From: Halolamina pelagica
GTDB lineage: Archaea; Halobacteriota; Halobacteria; Halobacteriales; Haloferacaceae
DNA: 64,000 nt
Reading direction: 5' to 3'
Assembly: GCF_001307315.1 (NCBI RefSeq)
Contig: NZ_LGUC01000001.1
Span: 1,550,001 to 1,614,000, forward strand
The notes under the pieces: generated by a model
Seen by the model: the letters and a program-made list of their open reading frames with translations, nothing else
Database searches by the model: none
What the model was told of the DNA's origin: nothing
Translations under genes and position numbers: made by a program
Shown: piece after piece, positions 1 through 9,108 of the stretch
How the letters are laid out: the number at the start of each line of letters is the position of its first letter
Numbering within the stretch: the first letter of the stretch is position 1

Positions 1-1
1 C

Positions 2-55
2 TACCTCGCGCTGGCGTATCTCGTGCTCGGGCCGGTGCTCTACTGGCGGCGCTGA
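2..55 (+). CDS. C-terminal end of a membrane protein (partial)
   Basis: Only the last 17 codons are in the window; they read as a hydrophobic stretch rich in Leu, Ala, Val and Tyr, ending in Trp-Arg-Arg and TGA at 53-55. This fits the last transmembrane helix and a short positive cytoplasmic tail. The family cannot be named from this much. Its end overlaps the end of the convergent gene on the other strand. Confidence 0.45.
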   Translation, partial: YLALAYLVLGPVLYWRR

Positions 56-422
56 GGGGGGACAGCACGCGCTCACACGCGGCGATGAACTCGGAGAGGT
101 TCTGTGCGACCCCAGTGTCGAGCGTGATCACGACCCCCGACTGCTCCTCGAGTTGGAGGTGGATCATGACGGCCTCGTCGTGGATCGCCACCGACGCCCG
201 GTGTGCTCCCATCCCGGGGTAGTCCTGCTCACGGACGAGCGGTTCGTGTCGGCGCGCGCGCTCGGCGAGGGTGGGGACCACCGCTTTGAGCTGGTCGGTC
301 GCGATGTCGGAACGGACGTACAGCGGGGTCCAGTCGTCGCTGTCGTAACAGAAGGCCGCACGGAAGCTCTCCCCTGCCTGCGCTTTGACCAGCCGGACTA
401 GCTGCTGGGCGGACGCGTTCAC
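40..422 (-). CDS. Small haloarchaeal protein, DUF7522-like
   Basis: Reading leftward from a GTG at 420-422 (an in-frame TAA lies upstream at 447-449) gives an acidic soluble protein containing YDSDDWTPLYVRSDIA and a C-terminal HLQLEEQSGVVITLD segment, which resembles the small haloarchaeal DUF7522 proteins (about 120-130 aa, function unknown). As written the frame runs off the window edge; adding one base to the G run at 56-61 gives a stop at 40-42 and a 127-residue protein. A similar-sized relative may lie at 40823-41203. I know no function. The family name is from memory and tentative. Confidence 0.5.
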
Positions 423-491
423 ACTGGCGGTGGGCCTGTTAGCTACTTAATTATTCAGCTTCGGGCGAAAGCAGTCGCGGCCGGCAGCCGA

Positions 492-1762
492 TCAGGCTTC
501 GACGGCCGCGGCGTCGTCGGCCTCGAGCGCCTCGCGGGCCTTCTCGGCTTCGGCCTGCAGGGTGTACTCCTGGGCGTCCTCGTACTCGGCTGCGGCTTCG
601 AGCGCCTCACGGGTGCCGATCTGGCGGAGCGCCCACGCCGCGGCGGTGCGGACGGTGCGCTCCTCGTCGTCGGCGACCGTGTCGGCCAGCGGCTCGATCG
701 CTCGGGTGTCGCCGATCAGGCCGAGCGCGCGGGCGGCGAGCGGGCGCACGTTGTCGTCGTCCATCACCAGCTTGTTCGCGAGCGCCTGGGTCGCTTCCTC
801 GCTGCCGATCTCGCCGAGCGCTTTGAACGTCACTTTCTGGAGCTGCGGGTCGGAGTCCTCGTCGACGTACTCGAGCAGCGTCTCGACGGCGTCCTCGGCG
901 CCGGCGCCCATCTTCCCGAGCGCCTCGATCCCGGGCTTGTCACGCTTCTGGGCACGCGCGTGCATCTCCTCGAACGCGGCGGGGTCGCCCATCCGGGTCA
1001 GCGCTTCCATGCAGTGGCGCTCCATGAACTCCGACTCCAGCGCGTCGAGCGCGCGAAGCACCTGTTCGACGTTGCCCTGCTGTTCGTGCTCCTTCAGCGC
1101 GGCCCACTCGACGGGGTAGTCCTTGTAGTGGCCGAGCACGTCGTAGAACCCCTCCGCCTGGAGCTGTTCGTTGGTCTGGAGGTCGTCCCACTCCTCGGCG
1201 TCGTCCAGACCGCTCTCGAGTTCCTCGGTCGCTTCGACTAGCGCCGCCACGGCGTCGGCGTCCGCGTCGGGGTCGAGGTCGGCATCGTCGATCGCGTCGG
1301 CGACGGCGTCGAGGGCGCCGGCCAGCGCCTCGGGCTCCTCGTCGTCGGCGGCGGCGAACTCGGTGTCGAGCGCGTCGCCCGCGGCGTCGAGATACGCCGC
1401 GACGGCCTCGCGGATCGACGGCAGGCCGTTGGCGGTCCAGCGCGTGTCAGTGAGCTGGGTCTGGGCCGCCTCGATATCGTCGAGCACGTCCTCGGCGTAG
1501 GGGCCGCGCTTCTCCTCGATCCCCCGCGGAGCTCGTCGATCCGGTCCTGGATCGCCTCGGCCTCCTCGTCGTCCTCGGCGAAGTCGGCCGTCTCGAACGC
1601 GCCGGCAACGCGGTCGACCGTGGCCTCGACGTCGTCGAGGTCGGCCTCGGTCTCGGCGTCCTCGAGCGCCTCGCTGGCCTCCTCGAGGCGGGACTCCATC
1701 TCCTCGGTGGAGAGCTGAAGCGCCTCCTCCTCGGTCTCGGTCGGCTCCTCCTCGTCAGTCAT
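492..1762 (-). CDS. HEAT-repeat protein
   Basis: A soluble, very acidic protein of about 423 residues. The N-terminal 180 residues are Glu/Asp/Ala-rich and probably helical; the C-terminal half has tandem HEAT-type helical pairs such as DPQLQKVTFKALGEIGSEEA and DDNVRPLAARALGLIGDTRA, each with the usual Ala-Leu-Gly/Ile-Gly turn. HEAT repeats are protein-binding scaffolds, so a partner-binding role is inferred; no enzyme motif is seen. The start is the ATG at 1760-1762, followed by an MTDEEEPTET stretch. The frame breaks near 1521-1525; adding one C to the C5 run joins DELRGG to IEEKRGPYAEDV and gives one continuous protein. Confidence 0.8.
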
Positions 1763-1809
1763 ACCTGTGACTGGGTTCGAAACTGATTAAGGCGTTTCCC
1801 TTCCGAACG

Positions 1810-3561
1810 CTACCGCTCCCGCCTCAGCGCGGGGTTGGTGACGGCGCCGTCGGCGGCGGAGCCGAACGCGGCGCCGTACTTCCCGAGGACGCCCCCGGTG
1901 AAGGCCTGCTCCGGGCGCTCTCGTTCGTCGAGCCGGTCCGCGATCTCGTCGTCGCCGAGTTCGACGGCCAGCGTGCGCTCGGGGATGTCGATAGTGACGT
2001 GGTCGCCGTCCTCGAGGGCCCCCAGCGGCCCGCCGACGTACGACTCCGGGGCGACGTGGCCGATCATCGGGCCCCGTGTCGCCCCCGAGAACCGGCCGTC
2101 GGTGACCATCGCCACGTCGTCCTCGTGGCCCTGCCCGACGACGGCGGCCGTGACGCCCAGCATCTCGCGCATCCCCGGGCCACCGCGTGGCCCCTCGTTA
2201 CGGATCACGATCACGTCCCCGGAGGCGATACCGCCCTCCTGGACGTACTGCATCGCGTCCTCCTCGCTCTCGAACACGCGGGCCGGCCCCTCGTGGTGGA
2301 ACTGGTCCTCGCCGGTGACTTTGAGCACGGCGCCGTCGGGCGCGAGGTTGCCCTGCAGGATCTTGATCGCGCCCTCCTCGTGGAACGGGTCGTCGACGGG
2401 TCGGAGGAAGTCGGTGCCGTCCAGCGTCTCGTCGGCGGGCAGATCGAGTTCGTCCAGTTCCTCGCTGACGGTGCGTCCGGTGACAGTCATCGCGTCGCCG
2501 TCGAACAGCCCCGCGTCGACCAACCGGCGGATCACGACCGGGACGCCGCCGGCGTCGTGGAGATCCTTCATCACCCGCGAGCCGCCGGGCTGGAGGTTGG
2601 CGATCTTCGGCGTGCGCCGACTGATCTCGTCGAAGTCGTCGATCGAGAGATCGATCCCGGCCTCGGCGGCCAGCGCGAGCAGGTGGAGCACGGCGTTCGT
2701 GGAGCCACCCATCGCGACCTGCACCGCGATCGCGTTCTCGAAGGACGCCCGCGAGAGGACGTCGGAGGGGCGACGGTCGTGTTCGACGGCGTCGAGCGCG
2801 AGTTCGCCCGCGCGCTCGGCGACGGCGGTTCGGCCCTCGCTCTCGGCCGGCGGCGACGCGCTCCCCAGTGGGGCGAGTCCCAGCGCCTCGCTGATGGAGG
2901 CCATCGTGTTCGCGGTGAACATGCCGCCACAGGAGCCGGCGCCCGGGCAGGCGTTGCGCTCCAGCTCGTCGAGCTCCGCCCGACTCATCTCGCCCTGTGC
3001 GTACGTCCCGACGCCCTCGAACACGTGCTGGACGGTCACGTCGCGCCCCTCGTGCTGCCCGGGGAGAATCGAGCCGCCGTAGAGAAACACGCTCGGGAGG
3101 TCCGTCCGGATCGCGGCCATCAGCATCCCGGGGAGGTTCTTGTCGCAGCCGGCGACGGTGACCAGCGCGTCGAGGCGCTCGCCGAACGCGACCAGTTCGA
3201 CGGAGTCGGCGATCACCTCCCGCGAGATCAGCGACGCCCGCATCCCCTCGGTGCCCATCGAGATGGCGTCGGAGATGGTGATGGTACCGAACTCGACGGG
3301 CATGCCGCCGGCGTCGTCGACGCCGGCGATCGCGCCGTCGGCCACGTCGTCGAGGTGGACGTTACACGGCGTCACGTCCGCGGCGGGGTTGGCGACGCCG
3401 ACCATCGGCGAGGCGAGGTCGTCGTCGTCGAACCCCATCGCGCGGAACATCGCGCGGTGTGGCGCGCGTTCGGGGCCCTCGGTCACTTCGCTGCTCCGCA
3501 GCGCCGGGGATTTCCCCCCGCTCGGAGGGTCGTTCTCCCCGGGTGTGTGCTGTCGACTCAT
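1810..3561 (-). CDS. ilvD: Dihydroxy-acid dehydratase
   Basis: Converts 2,3-dihydroxy-isovalerate and 2,3-dihydroxy-3-methylvalerate to the 2-keto acids, the third common step of valine and isoleucine synthesis. About 583 residues, usual for IlvD. Visible family signatures are [14 protein letters not shown] and [18 protein letters not shown], carrying Fe-S cluster cysteines, and the C-terminal [18 protein letters not shown] chose the ATG at 3561 ([11 protein letters not shown]) instead of an upstream ATG at 3585, because a TTAAGT box on the minus strand lies about 26 bases before it, as in leaderless haloarchaeal transcripts. It is divergent from the leuA-leuB cluster and completes the pathway. 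Confidence 0.95.
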   Translation of the reverse strand: MSRQHTPGENDPPSGGKSPALRSSEVTEGPERAPHRAMFRAMGFDDDDLASPMVGVANPAADVTPCNVHLDDVADGAIAGVDDAGGMPVEFGTITISDAISMGTEGMRASLISREVIADSVELVAFGERLDALVTVAGCDKNLPGMLMAAIRTDLPSVFLYGGSILPGQHEGRDVTVQHVFEGVGTYAQGEMSRAELDELERNACPGAGSCGGMFTANTMASISEALGLAPLGSASPPAESEGRTAVAERAGELALDAVEHDRRPSDVLSRASFENAIAVQVAMGGSTNAVLHLLALAAEAGIDLSIDDFDEISRRTPKIANLQPGGSRVMKDLHDAGGVPVVIRRLVDAGLFDGDAMTVTGRTVSEELDELDLPADETLDGTDFLRPVDDPFHEEGAIKILQGNLAPDGAVLKVTGEDQFHHEGPARVFESEEDAMQYVQEGGIASGDVIVIRNEGPRGGPGMREMLGVTAAVVGQGHEDDVAMVTDGRFSGATRGPMIGHVAPESYVGGPLGALEDGDHVTIDIPERTLAVELGDDEIADRLDERERPEQAFTGGVLGKYGAAFGSAADGAVTNPALRRER

Positions 3562-3568
3562 ACCGTCA

Positions 3569-3607
3569 CCCACGCCCGGGGGCACTTAACTCCGTCCCGG
3601 GCGTGGG
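3569..3607. promoter_or_regulatory. 12-bp inverted repeat around the ilvD promoter
   Basis: The arms CCCACGCCCGGG (3569-3580) and CCCGGGCGTGGG (3596-3607) are perfect inverted repeats separated by 15 bases. The spacer holds the minus-strand box TTAAGT (3584-3589), placed where the ilvD TATA box should be. A dimeric regulator bound here would cover the ilvD promoter. A smaller repeat, CCCACT-cta-AGTGGG, follows at 3615-3629 on the leuA side. Operator function is inferred. Confidence 0.55.
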
Positions 3608-3665
3608 ATCAATACCCACTCTAAGTGGGGTTCATCCCTATTAACCGTAATGGATACCTGCGACA

Positions 3666-3673
3666 GGTTTATG
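3666..3673 (+). promoter_or_regulatory. Probable TATA box of leuA
   Basis: The sequence GGTTTATG lies about 31 bases before the leuA ATG at 3701, close to haloarchaeal promoter spacing for a short or absent leader. It is a weak match, supported mainly by position. Confidence 0.35.
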
Positions 3674-3700
3674 CCACGGCACGAAATAGCGTGGGACGCA

Positions 3701-4937
3701 ATGTCTCACGATATCGAGGGAGCGTCGGAATCCCCGGCGGATCGAGTTCTCCCAGGGCACGCTGAGAACTGATCCCGAGTTCGCCACGGCTCGGATCTTC
3801 GACACCACTCTGCGAGACGGTGAACAGTCGCCCCGTACGTCGTTCTCCTACGAGGACAAACGCGAGATAGCCGCGGCGCTTTCCGCCGCCGGCGTCGACG
3901 TGATCGAGGCGGGCTTCCCCGTGAACTCCGACGCGGAGTTCGCGGCGGTCCGCGACATCGCCTCGGCGGCCGACACGACGGTCTGTGGGTTGGCTCGCGT
4001 CGTCGAGGACGACGTGGAGGCCGCGATCGACGCCGGCGTCGACATGGTCCACACGTTCGCGTCGACCAGCGACGTGCAGATCGAGGACTCGATGCACGCC
4101 AGCCGCGCGGCCGTGCTCGAGCGTTCGGTCGCGAGCGTCGAACGCGCCGCCGAATCCGGGGCGGAAGTGATGTTCTCCCCCATGGACGCCACGCGGACCG
4201 ACCCCGACTACCTCTTCGACGTGGTCGAGGCGGTCTCGGCGGCCGGCGCCGACTGGATCAACGTCCCGGACACCTGCGGGGTCGCGACTCCCGACCGGTT
4301 CACGGCCCTGATCCGGGCGATCCGGGAGCACACGGACGCTCGGATCGACGTGCACACCCACGACGACTTCGGGCTCGCGAGCGCGAACGCGCTGGCGGGG
4401 TTCGAGGCCGGCGCGGACCAGGCGCAGGTCTCCGTCGGCGGCATCGGCGAGCGCGCCGGCAACGCCGCCTTCGAGCAGGTCGTCATGGCCGCCGAAAGCG
4501 TCTACGGCGCCGACACCGGGATCGACACGACCGCGATCACCGACCTCGCGCGTACGGTCGAAGCACACAGCGGCGTCGACCAGCCGCCCAACGCGCCGGT
4601 GATCGGCGACAACGCGTTCGCCCACGAGTCCGGCATCCACGCCGCGGGCGTCATCGAGAACGCGGCGACGTTCGAGCCCGGCGTGATGACCCCGGAGATG
4701 GTCGGTGCCGAGCGCGAACTCGTGTTGGGGAAACACACCGGTACCCACTCGGTCCGTGAGCGCCTGCACGAGGCGGGCTTCGACCCGACCGACGAGCAGG
4801 TGCGCGCGGTCACCCGCGAGGTGAAAGACCGCGGCGCCGACGGCGACGAGATCACCGACGACACGCTCGACGCCATCGCCGAGGCCCACGACGTGGACCG
4901 GGAACCCCAGCGGGTCACGGAGGGCGCGGCTCGATGA
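3701..4937 (+). CDS. leuA: 2-isopropylmalate synthase (LeuA-type acyltransferase)
   Basis: Condenses acetyl-CoA with 2-ketoisovalerate, the first committed step to leucine; a citramalate synthase role is the main alternative. The HMGL-like TIM barrel is clear: IFDTTLRDGEQSPRTSF near the N terminus (metal- and substrate-binding Arg-Asp), the metal ligands HTHDDFGLA, and GERAGNAAFE. The protein is about 412 residues and stops soon after the barrel and linker, so the C-terminal LeuA regulatory (leucine-binding) domain of classic 500-residue LeuA is absent. From ATG 3701 the first frame ends early; the frame must change near 3732-3737 (two missing bases or one extra) to enter RRIEFSQGTL. The exact N terminus is therefore uncertain. 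First gene of the leu/ilv cluster. Confidence 0.88.
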
Positions 4938-5008
4938 TCACGACCGAGCGCGCGCCGCGACAGCCGCGGCGCCCCCGATCGTGTCACGCGCCACCATGCC
5001 GTGAAAAG

Positions 5009-5016
5009 AGTTATCA
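5009..5016 (+). promoter_or_regulatory. TATA box of the ilvB leader
   Basis: AGTTATCA is centred about 27 bases before the ATG at 5040, preceded by an A/G-rich element GAAAAG. This is the spacing expected when transcription starts at or next to the start codon, so a new leaderless transcript probably begins at the small leader gene, inside the 241-base gap between leuA and ilvB. Confidence 0.5.
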
Positions 5017-5039
5017 CAGTCGCAATCCTCGGGTCGATT

Positions 5040-5108
5040 ATGACGCGTCGACGCCACACTCGTTCGCTCGGCGTCAGCGTCTCGCTCATCATTGTAGGGG
5101 CTGCCTGA
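5040..5108 (+). CDS. Putative 22-residue leader peptide upstream of ilvB
   Basis: A short frame from ATG 5040 to TGA 5106-5108. The product begins with a basic MTRRRHTRS stretch and ends in the hydrophobic, branched-chain-rich LGVSVSLIIVGAA. Four branched-chain codons in a row (Leu-Ile-Ile-Val) sit directly before or within the 5' arm of the hairpin at 5093-5116, and the stop codon forms its loop. This is the layout of an amino-acid-sensing attenuation leader for the ilvBN genes that follow 70 bases later. An alternative is a tiny membrane peptide. Translation is inferred from the well-placed TATA box; it is not shown. Confidence 0.5.
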   Translation: MTRRRHTRSLGVSVSLIIVGAA

Positions 5109-5116
5109 CCCCTACA
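5093..5116 (+). promoter_or_regulatory. Perfect hairpin at the end of the leader gene
   Basis: TGTAGGGG (5093-5100) pairs exactly with CCCCTACA (5109-5116) around the loop CTGCCTGA (5101-5108), which contains the leader stop codon. The stem overlaps the Val and Gly codons of the leader. No T-run follows, so it is not an ordinary archaeal U-tract terminator. A role in attenuation, pausing or RNA stability is inferred from its place. Confidence 0.6.
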
Positions 5117-5178
5117 CTACCCACTTCTGACCCGACCGTCGCATCACCCGACCAGCGAGCCTGCAGTCACCAGACACG

Positions 5179-6997
5179 ATGAGCGAGCCAGCACCCGCCG
5201 CGGCCCGACCCGCCGAGGGGGAACCGGAGCCACGGCACGACGACGACCGAGCGGAACCGAGCGACGAACAGCCGGCCGACCACGACGAGCCGTCCACGGC
5301 GACGACCGGCGCCGACGCCGCGATCGCGGCGCTCGAGGCGGCGGGCGTCGAGTACGTCTTCGGCGTGCAGGGCGGCGCGATCATGCCCGTCTACGACGCG
5401 CTCGCGGAGGCCGACGCGGCGCCGACCCACGTCACGATGGCCCACGAGCAGGCGGCCGCCCACGCCGCCGACGCGTACGGGCAGGTGACGGGGACCCCGG
5501 GCGTCTGCATGGCCACCTCCGGTCCGGGCGCGACGAACCTCGTCACGGGGATCGCCGACGCCGACATGGACTCCGACCCTCTCGTCGCGCTGACGGGCCA
5601 GGTGCCGACAGCGTTCCTGGGCAACGACGCGTTCCAGGAGACCGACACCGTCGGCGTCACCCGGCCGATCACGAAGGAGAACTACGTCGCGGGCGAGGCC
5701 GACGCCGTCGGCCCTGCGGTCGGCGAGGCGGTCGAACTCGCCGGCGCCGGCCGTCCCGGGCCGACGCTGGTCGACCTGCCGAAGGACGCCAGCACGGCCG
5801 CGATGACGACCGACGCCGATCCCGCGGCCGGGCTCCCTGAGTACTACGAGGCGCCCGAGCGCGCCGACGGGGCCGCGGTCGACGCCGCGGCCGACGCGTT
5901 CGCCCGGGCGGAGCGCCCGCTCGTGCTCGCGGGCGGCGGCGTCGTGAAGGCGGCGGCCAGCGAGGAGCTCCGGGCGTTCGTCGAGCGCTTCGACGTGCCC
6001 GTGGTGACGACGATGCCGGGCCTCGGGCGGTGCCGGAGGACGACGAGCGCTGTCTCTCCTTTGCGGGCATGCACGGCACCGGCGCCGCGAACATGGCGAT
6101 CTCACACACCGACTGCCTGTTCGCGATCGGGACGCGCTTCGACGACCGCCTCACGGGCGGCATCGAGACGTTCGCCCCGGAAGCCGAGGTGATCCACGCC
6201 GACATCGACGCCGCCGAGATCTCGAAGAACGTCGAGGCGGACTACCCGCTGGTCGGCGACGCCGCGGCGGTGGTCACCCAGGTCCACGACGCGATCGACG
6301 CGCGGTCGGAGACGGACGGCCACGCGGCGTGGCGCGAGCAGTGCCGCGAGTGGGAGGAGACCTACCCCATGACGTACGCGGCGCCTGACGACGAGCCGCT
6401 GAAGCCGCAGTTCGTCGTCGAGGCCGCCGATGCGGCGACGCCAGAGGACGCGATCGTCACCACCGGCGTCGGCCAGCACCAGATGTGGGCCGCCCAGTAC
6501 TGGACGTACCGCGACCCGCGCTGCTGGGTCTCTAGCCACGGGCTGGGAACCATGGGCTACGGCCTGCCGGCCGCGATCGGTGCCAAGGTGGCCGCCCCGA
6601 GCGGGAGGTCGTCTGCTTCGAGGGCGACGGCTCGTTCATGATGACGCTGCAGGAGCTCTCGGTCGCCGCGCGGGAGAACCTGGACGTGACGGTGATCGTC
6701 CTCAACAACGAGGCGATCGGGATGGTCCGGCAGTGGCAGGACGCCTTCTTCGAGGGCCGCCACACCGCCTCGGAGTACGGTTGGATGCCCGAGTTCGAGG
6801 CGATCGCCGAGGCGTTCGGCGCGAAGGGGTTCACCCTCGAGCGCTACGACGCGGTGGCCGACACGCTCGAAGCGGCGTTCGCCCACGACGGCCCGTCGGT
6901 CGTCGACGCCCGGATCGACCCGGACGAGAACGTCTACCCGATGGTTCCGAGCGGCGGCGACAACAGCGGCTTCGCGCTCTCGGAGGCCCAGTTATGA
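5179..6997 (+). CDS. ilvB: Acetolactate synthase, large subunit
   Basis: ThDP- and FAD-dependent enzyme that makes acetolactate or acetohydroxybutyrate from pyruvate, opening valine and isoleucine synthesis. About 606 residues: an acidic, low-complexity N-terminal extension (about 45 aa, commonly seen in haloarchaea), then the Pyr domain ([15 protein letters not shown]; catalytic Glu in [15 protein letters not shown]), the central domain, and the PP domain with [10 protein letters not shown]-type GDG metal-binding motif and [13 protein letters not shown]. Two frame breaks occur. Adding one G at 6025-6027 restores [12 protein letters not shown], and one C at 6595-6598 restores [16 protein letters not shown]. 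The TGA overlaps the ilvN ATG (ATGA). Confidence 0.93.
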
Positions 6998-7716
6998 GCC
7001 GGGAGCGCGCCGACGCTGAGTTCGCGACCCGCGACGCCAGCCGGGACGGCCTGACCGGGCCGGGACCGGACGATCGCGACCGGCCGCGCGGGCGACGCTC
7101 GTCGGAGGGCGTCCGGGTCGACCCCGAGGCCGAGGCCAGCCACCCGGAGCGACGAGCCACCATCTCGGCGCTGGTCAAACACGAACCCGGCGTGCTGGCG
7201 GAGGTCGCGGGGCTGGTGAGCCGCCGCCGGTTCGACATCGACTCGCTGACCGTTGGCCCGACGACCAACCCCGAGACCGCCCGGATGACGCTGACGATCG
7301 AGGAGCCGGAGCCGGGCGTCCGGCAGGTCGAGAAGCAGCTGGAGAAGCTGGTGCCGGTGATCTCGGTTCGCGAGCTGGGCCGGGATGCGGTCCGGCGCGA
7401 GCTGGCGGTGCTGAAAGTCCACGACGACCGGCCCGCCGCCGTCGAGTCGGTCGCCGAGATGTTCGACTGCCGAGTGCTCGACGCCGAGCCCGGGACGGTG
7501 ACCGTCGAGGCGACGGGGAGCTCCGCGGAGATCGACCGGGCGATCGAGGCGTTCCAGCGCTTCAGCGTCCGGGAGCTGACTCGAACCGGGACTGCGGCGC
7601 TGGCCCGCGGGACCGAGTGGACCACCGACGCCGAGGAGGAGCGCTACGAACGACCGCGGATCGACGCGGCATCGAGCCACACAACGGCGCCGAAGGCGCC
7701 GACGACCGATGACTGA
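6994..7716 (+). CDS. ilvN: Acetolactate synthase, small (regulatory) subunit
   Basis: Regulatory partner of IlvB that confers valine feedback inhibition and raises activity. 240 residues, longer than bacterial IlvN (about 160) because of an acidic and basic mixed N-terminal extension of about 45 residues before the ACT domain ([20 protein letters not shown], then [11 protein letters not shown]). A second ferredoxin-like C-terminal domain follows ([10 protein letters not shown] to [13 protein letters not shown]). A charged tail of about 40 residues ends the protein. The start ATG overlaps the ilvB stop, and its end overlaps the ilvC start by 8 bases, so translational coupling is likely. Confidence 0.93.
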   Translation: MSRERADAEFATRDASRDGLTGPGPDDRDRPRGRRSSEGVRVDPEAEASHPERRATISALVKHEPGVLAEVAGLVSRRRFDIDSLTVGPTTNPETARMTLTIEEPEPGVRQVEKQLEKLVPVISVRELGRDAVRRELAVLKVHDDRPAAVESVAEMFDCRVLDAEPGTVTVEATGSSAEIDRAIEAFQRFSVRELTRTGTAALARGTEWTTDAEEERYERPRIDAASSHTTAPKAPTTDD

Positions 7717-8740
7717 GAACACGATCTACCACGACGACGACGCGGCGCACAGCTACATCGAGGAGAAGACGGTCGCGGTGCTCGGCTACGGCAGCCAGGG
7801 CCACGCCCACGCCCAGAACCTCGCGGAGAGCGGGGTCGACGTTATCGTCGGCCTTCGCGAGGGGTCGGCCTCCCGCTCGGCGGCCCGCGAGGACGGGCTC
7901 ACCGTCGCGACGCCGACCGAGGCCGCTGCCGCCGCCGACGTGGTGTCGATGCTCGTCCCGGACACCGTCCAGCCCGACGTGTACGCGGCGATCGAGTCGG
8001 AACTGGCGGCGGGGGATACGCTCCAGTTCGCCCACGGGTTCAACGTCCATTACGACCAGATCGAACCGCCCGAGGACGTGGACGTGACGATGGTCGCGCC
8101 GAAGGGGCCGGGCCACATCGTCCGCCGGCAGTACGCCGCCGGCGAGGGGACGCCCGGGCTGCTCGCGGTGTACCGCGACGCCACGGGCGAGGCCAGACAG
8201 GAGGCGCTGGCGTACGCCGACGCCATCGGCTGCACCCGAGCGGGCGTCATCGAGACCACGTTCCGCGAGGAGACCGAGACCGACCTGTTCGGCGAGCAGG
8301 CGGTGCTCTGTGGCGGCGTCACCGAGCTCGTGAAGGCGGGCTACGAGACGCTGACCGACGCCGGCTACAGCGAGGAGATGGCGTACTTCGAGTGTCTGAA
8401 CGAGCTCAAACTCATCGTCGATCTGCTGTACGAGGGCGGGATGAGCGGGATGTGGGACTCCGTCTCGGACACCGCCGAGTACGGCGGGCTCACCCGCGGC
8501 GAGGTGGTCGTCGACGACCACACGCGCAAGCAGATGGAGACTGTCCTCGAGGACGTTCAGAACGGCGAGTTCGCCCGCGAGTGGATCGCCGAGAACCAGG
8601 CCGGCCGGCCGTCCTACGGCCAGCGCCGCCGCGCCGAGAAGGCCCACGACATCGAGGACGTGGGCGAGGAGCTCCGTGGCCTGTTCGCCTGGAGCGAGGA
8701 GTCGCACCGAGAGAAAGCCAACGCGCCCGCAGACGACTGA
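7709..8740 (+). CDS. ilvC: Ketol-acid reductoisomerase
   Basis: NADPH-dependent enzyme that isomerises and reduces acetolactate or acetohydroxybutyrate, the second common step in valine and isoleucine synthesis. 343 residues, the class I length. The Rossmann motif is [17 protein letters not shown] (residues about 26-42), then the substrate site [12 protein letters not shown] and the knotted helical domain with Mg ligands in [17 protein letters not shown] and the later [12 protein letters not shown]. Start ATG 7709 lies inside the end of ilvN. The C-terminal tail is charged and longer than needed for the fold. Confidence 0.96.
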   Translation: MTENTIYHDDDAAHSYIEEKTVAVLGYGSQGHAHAQNLAESGVDVIVGLREGSASRSAAREDGLTVATPTEAAAAADVVSMLVPDTVQPDVYAAIESELAAGDTLQFAHGFNVHYDQIEPPEDVDVTMVAPKGPGHIVRRQYAAGEGTPGLLAVYRDATGEARQEALAYADAIGCTRAGVIETTFREETETDLFGEQAVLCGGVTELVKAGYETLTDAGYSEEMAYFECLNELKLIVDLLYEGGMSGMWDSVSDTAEYGGLTRGEVVVDDHTRKQMETVLEDVQNGEFAREWIAENQAGRPSYGQRRRAEKAHDIEDVGEELRGLFAWSEESHREKANAPADD

Positions 8741-8742
8741 CA

Positions 8743-9108
8743 ATGCCACGACACACCGACAGCCGAGACACGACGACCCGAGACGAAACCGAGAGCCAGC
8801 AGACCGACGACCGGCCTCCCGCCGAGCACCAGACGATGGCCGGCGTGAGCCACACCAACCCCATGACCGGCGAGACGTTCGGCGACTCGCAGGTGTTCGA
8901 ACGCGGGAAAGTCGCCGTCGTCGACGGCGGCGAAGCCGACGCCGAACCGGCCGACGAGGAGGAGGCGGAACCGATGGGTGACGTGGACCACACGCCGCGT
9001 CACGACGCCCCCGACGCCGCCCAGGTGTACGACCGCGGCGTCGAGCGGGCCGACGACGACGGGGCGGCCGAGGACGACTCGGAGCCGGACCCCGGGGCCG
9101 ACGTATGA
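8743..9108 (+). CDS. Small acidic protein of unknown function in the BCAA operon
   Basis: 121 residues, very rich in Asp, Glu, Thr and Arg, with no predicted membrane helix or enzyme motif. The only ordered-looking part is the middle, [20 protein letters not shown], followed by VAVVDGG. It starts 2 bases after ilvC and its stop overlaps the leuC ATG (ATGA), so it is surely cotranscribed and probably coupled to leuC. I recall a small gene in the same place in other haloarchaeal ilv-leu clusters, so it is likely conserved. A role in leucine synthesis, such as a regulatory or assembly factor, is only suggested by place. Confidence 0.75.
   Translation: MPRHTDSRDTTTRDETESQQTDDRPPAEHQTMAGVSHTNPMTGETFGDSQVFERGKVAVVDGGEADAEPADEEEAEPMGDVDHTPRHDAPDAAQVYDRGVERADDDGAAEDDSEPDPGADV

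Noticed and set aside
3669-4889. A 406-codon open frame on the minus strand
   Set aside because: It lies wholly over leuA, whose plus-strand protein has all family motifs. The minus frame is a GC-rich shadow with no domain.
4934-5182. An 82-codon frame overlapping the leuA stop by ATGA
   Set aside because: The translation is Pro/Arg/His-rich with no domain. The gap is better read as promoter, leader peptide and hairpin.
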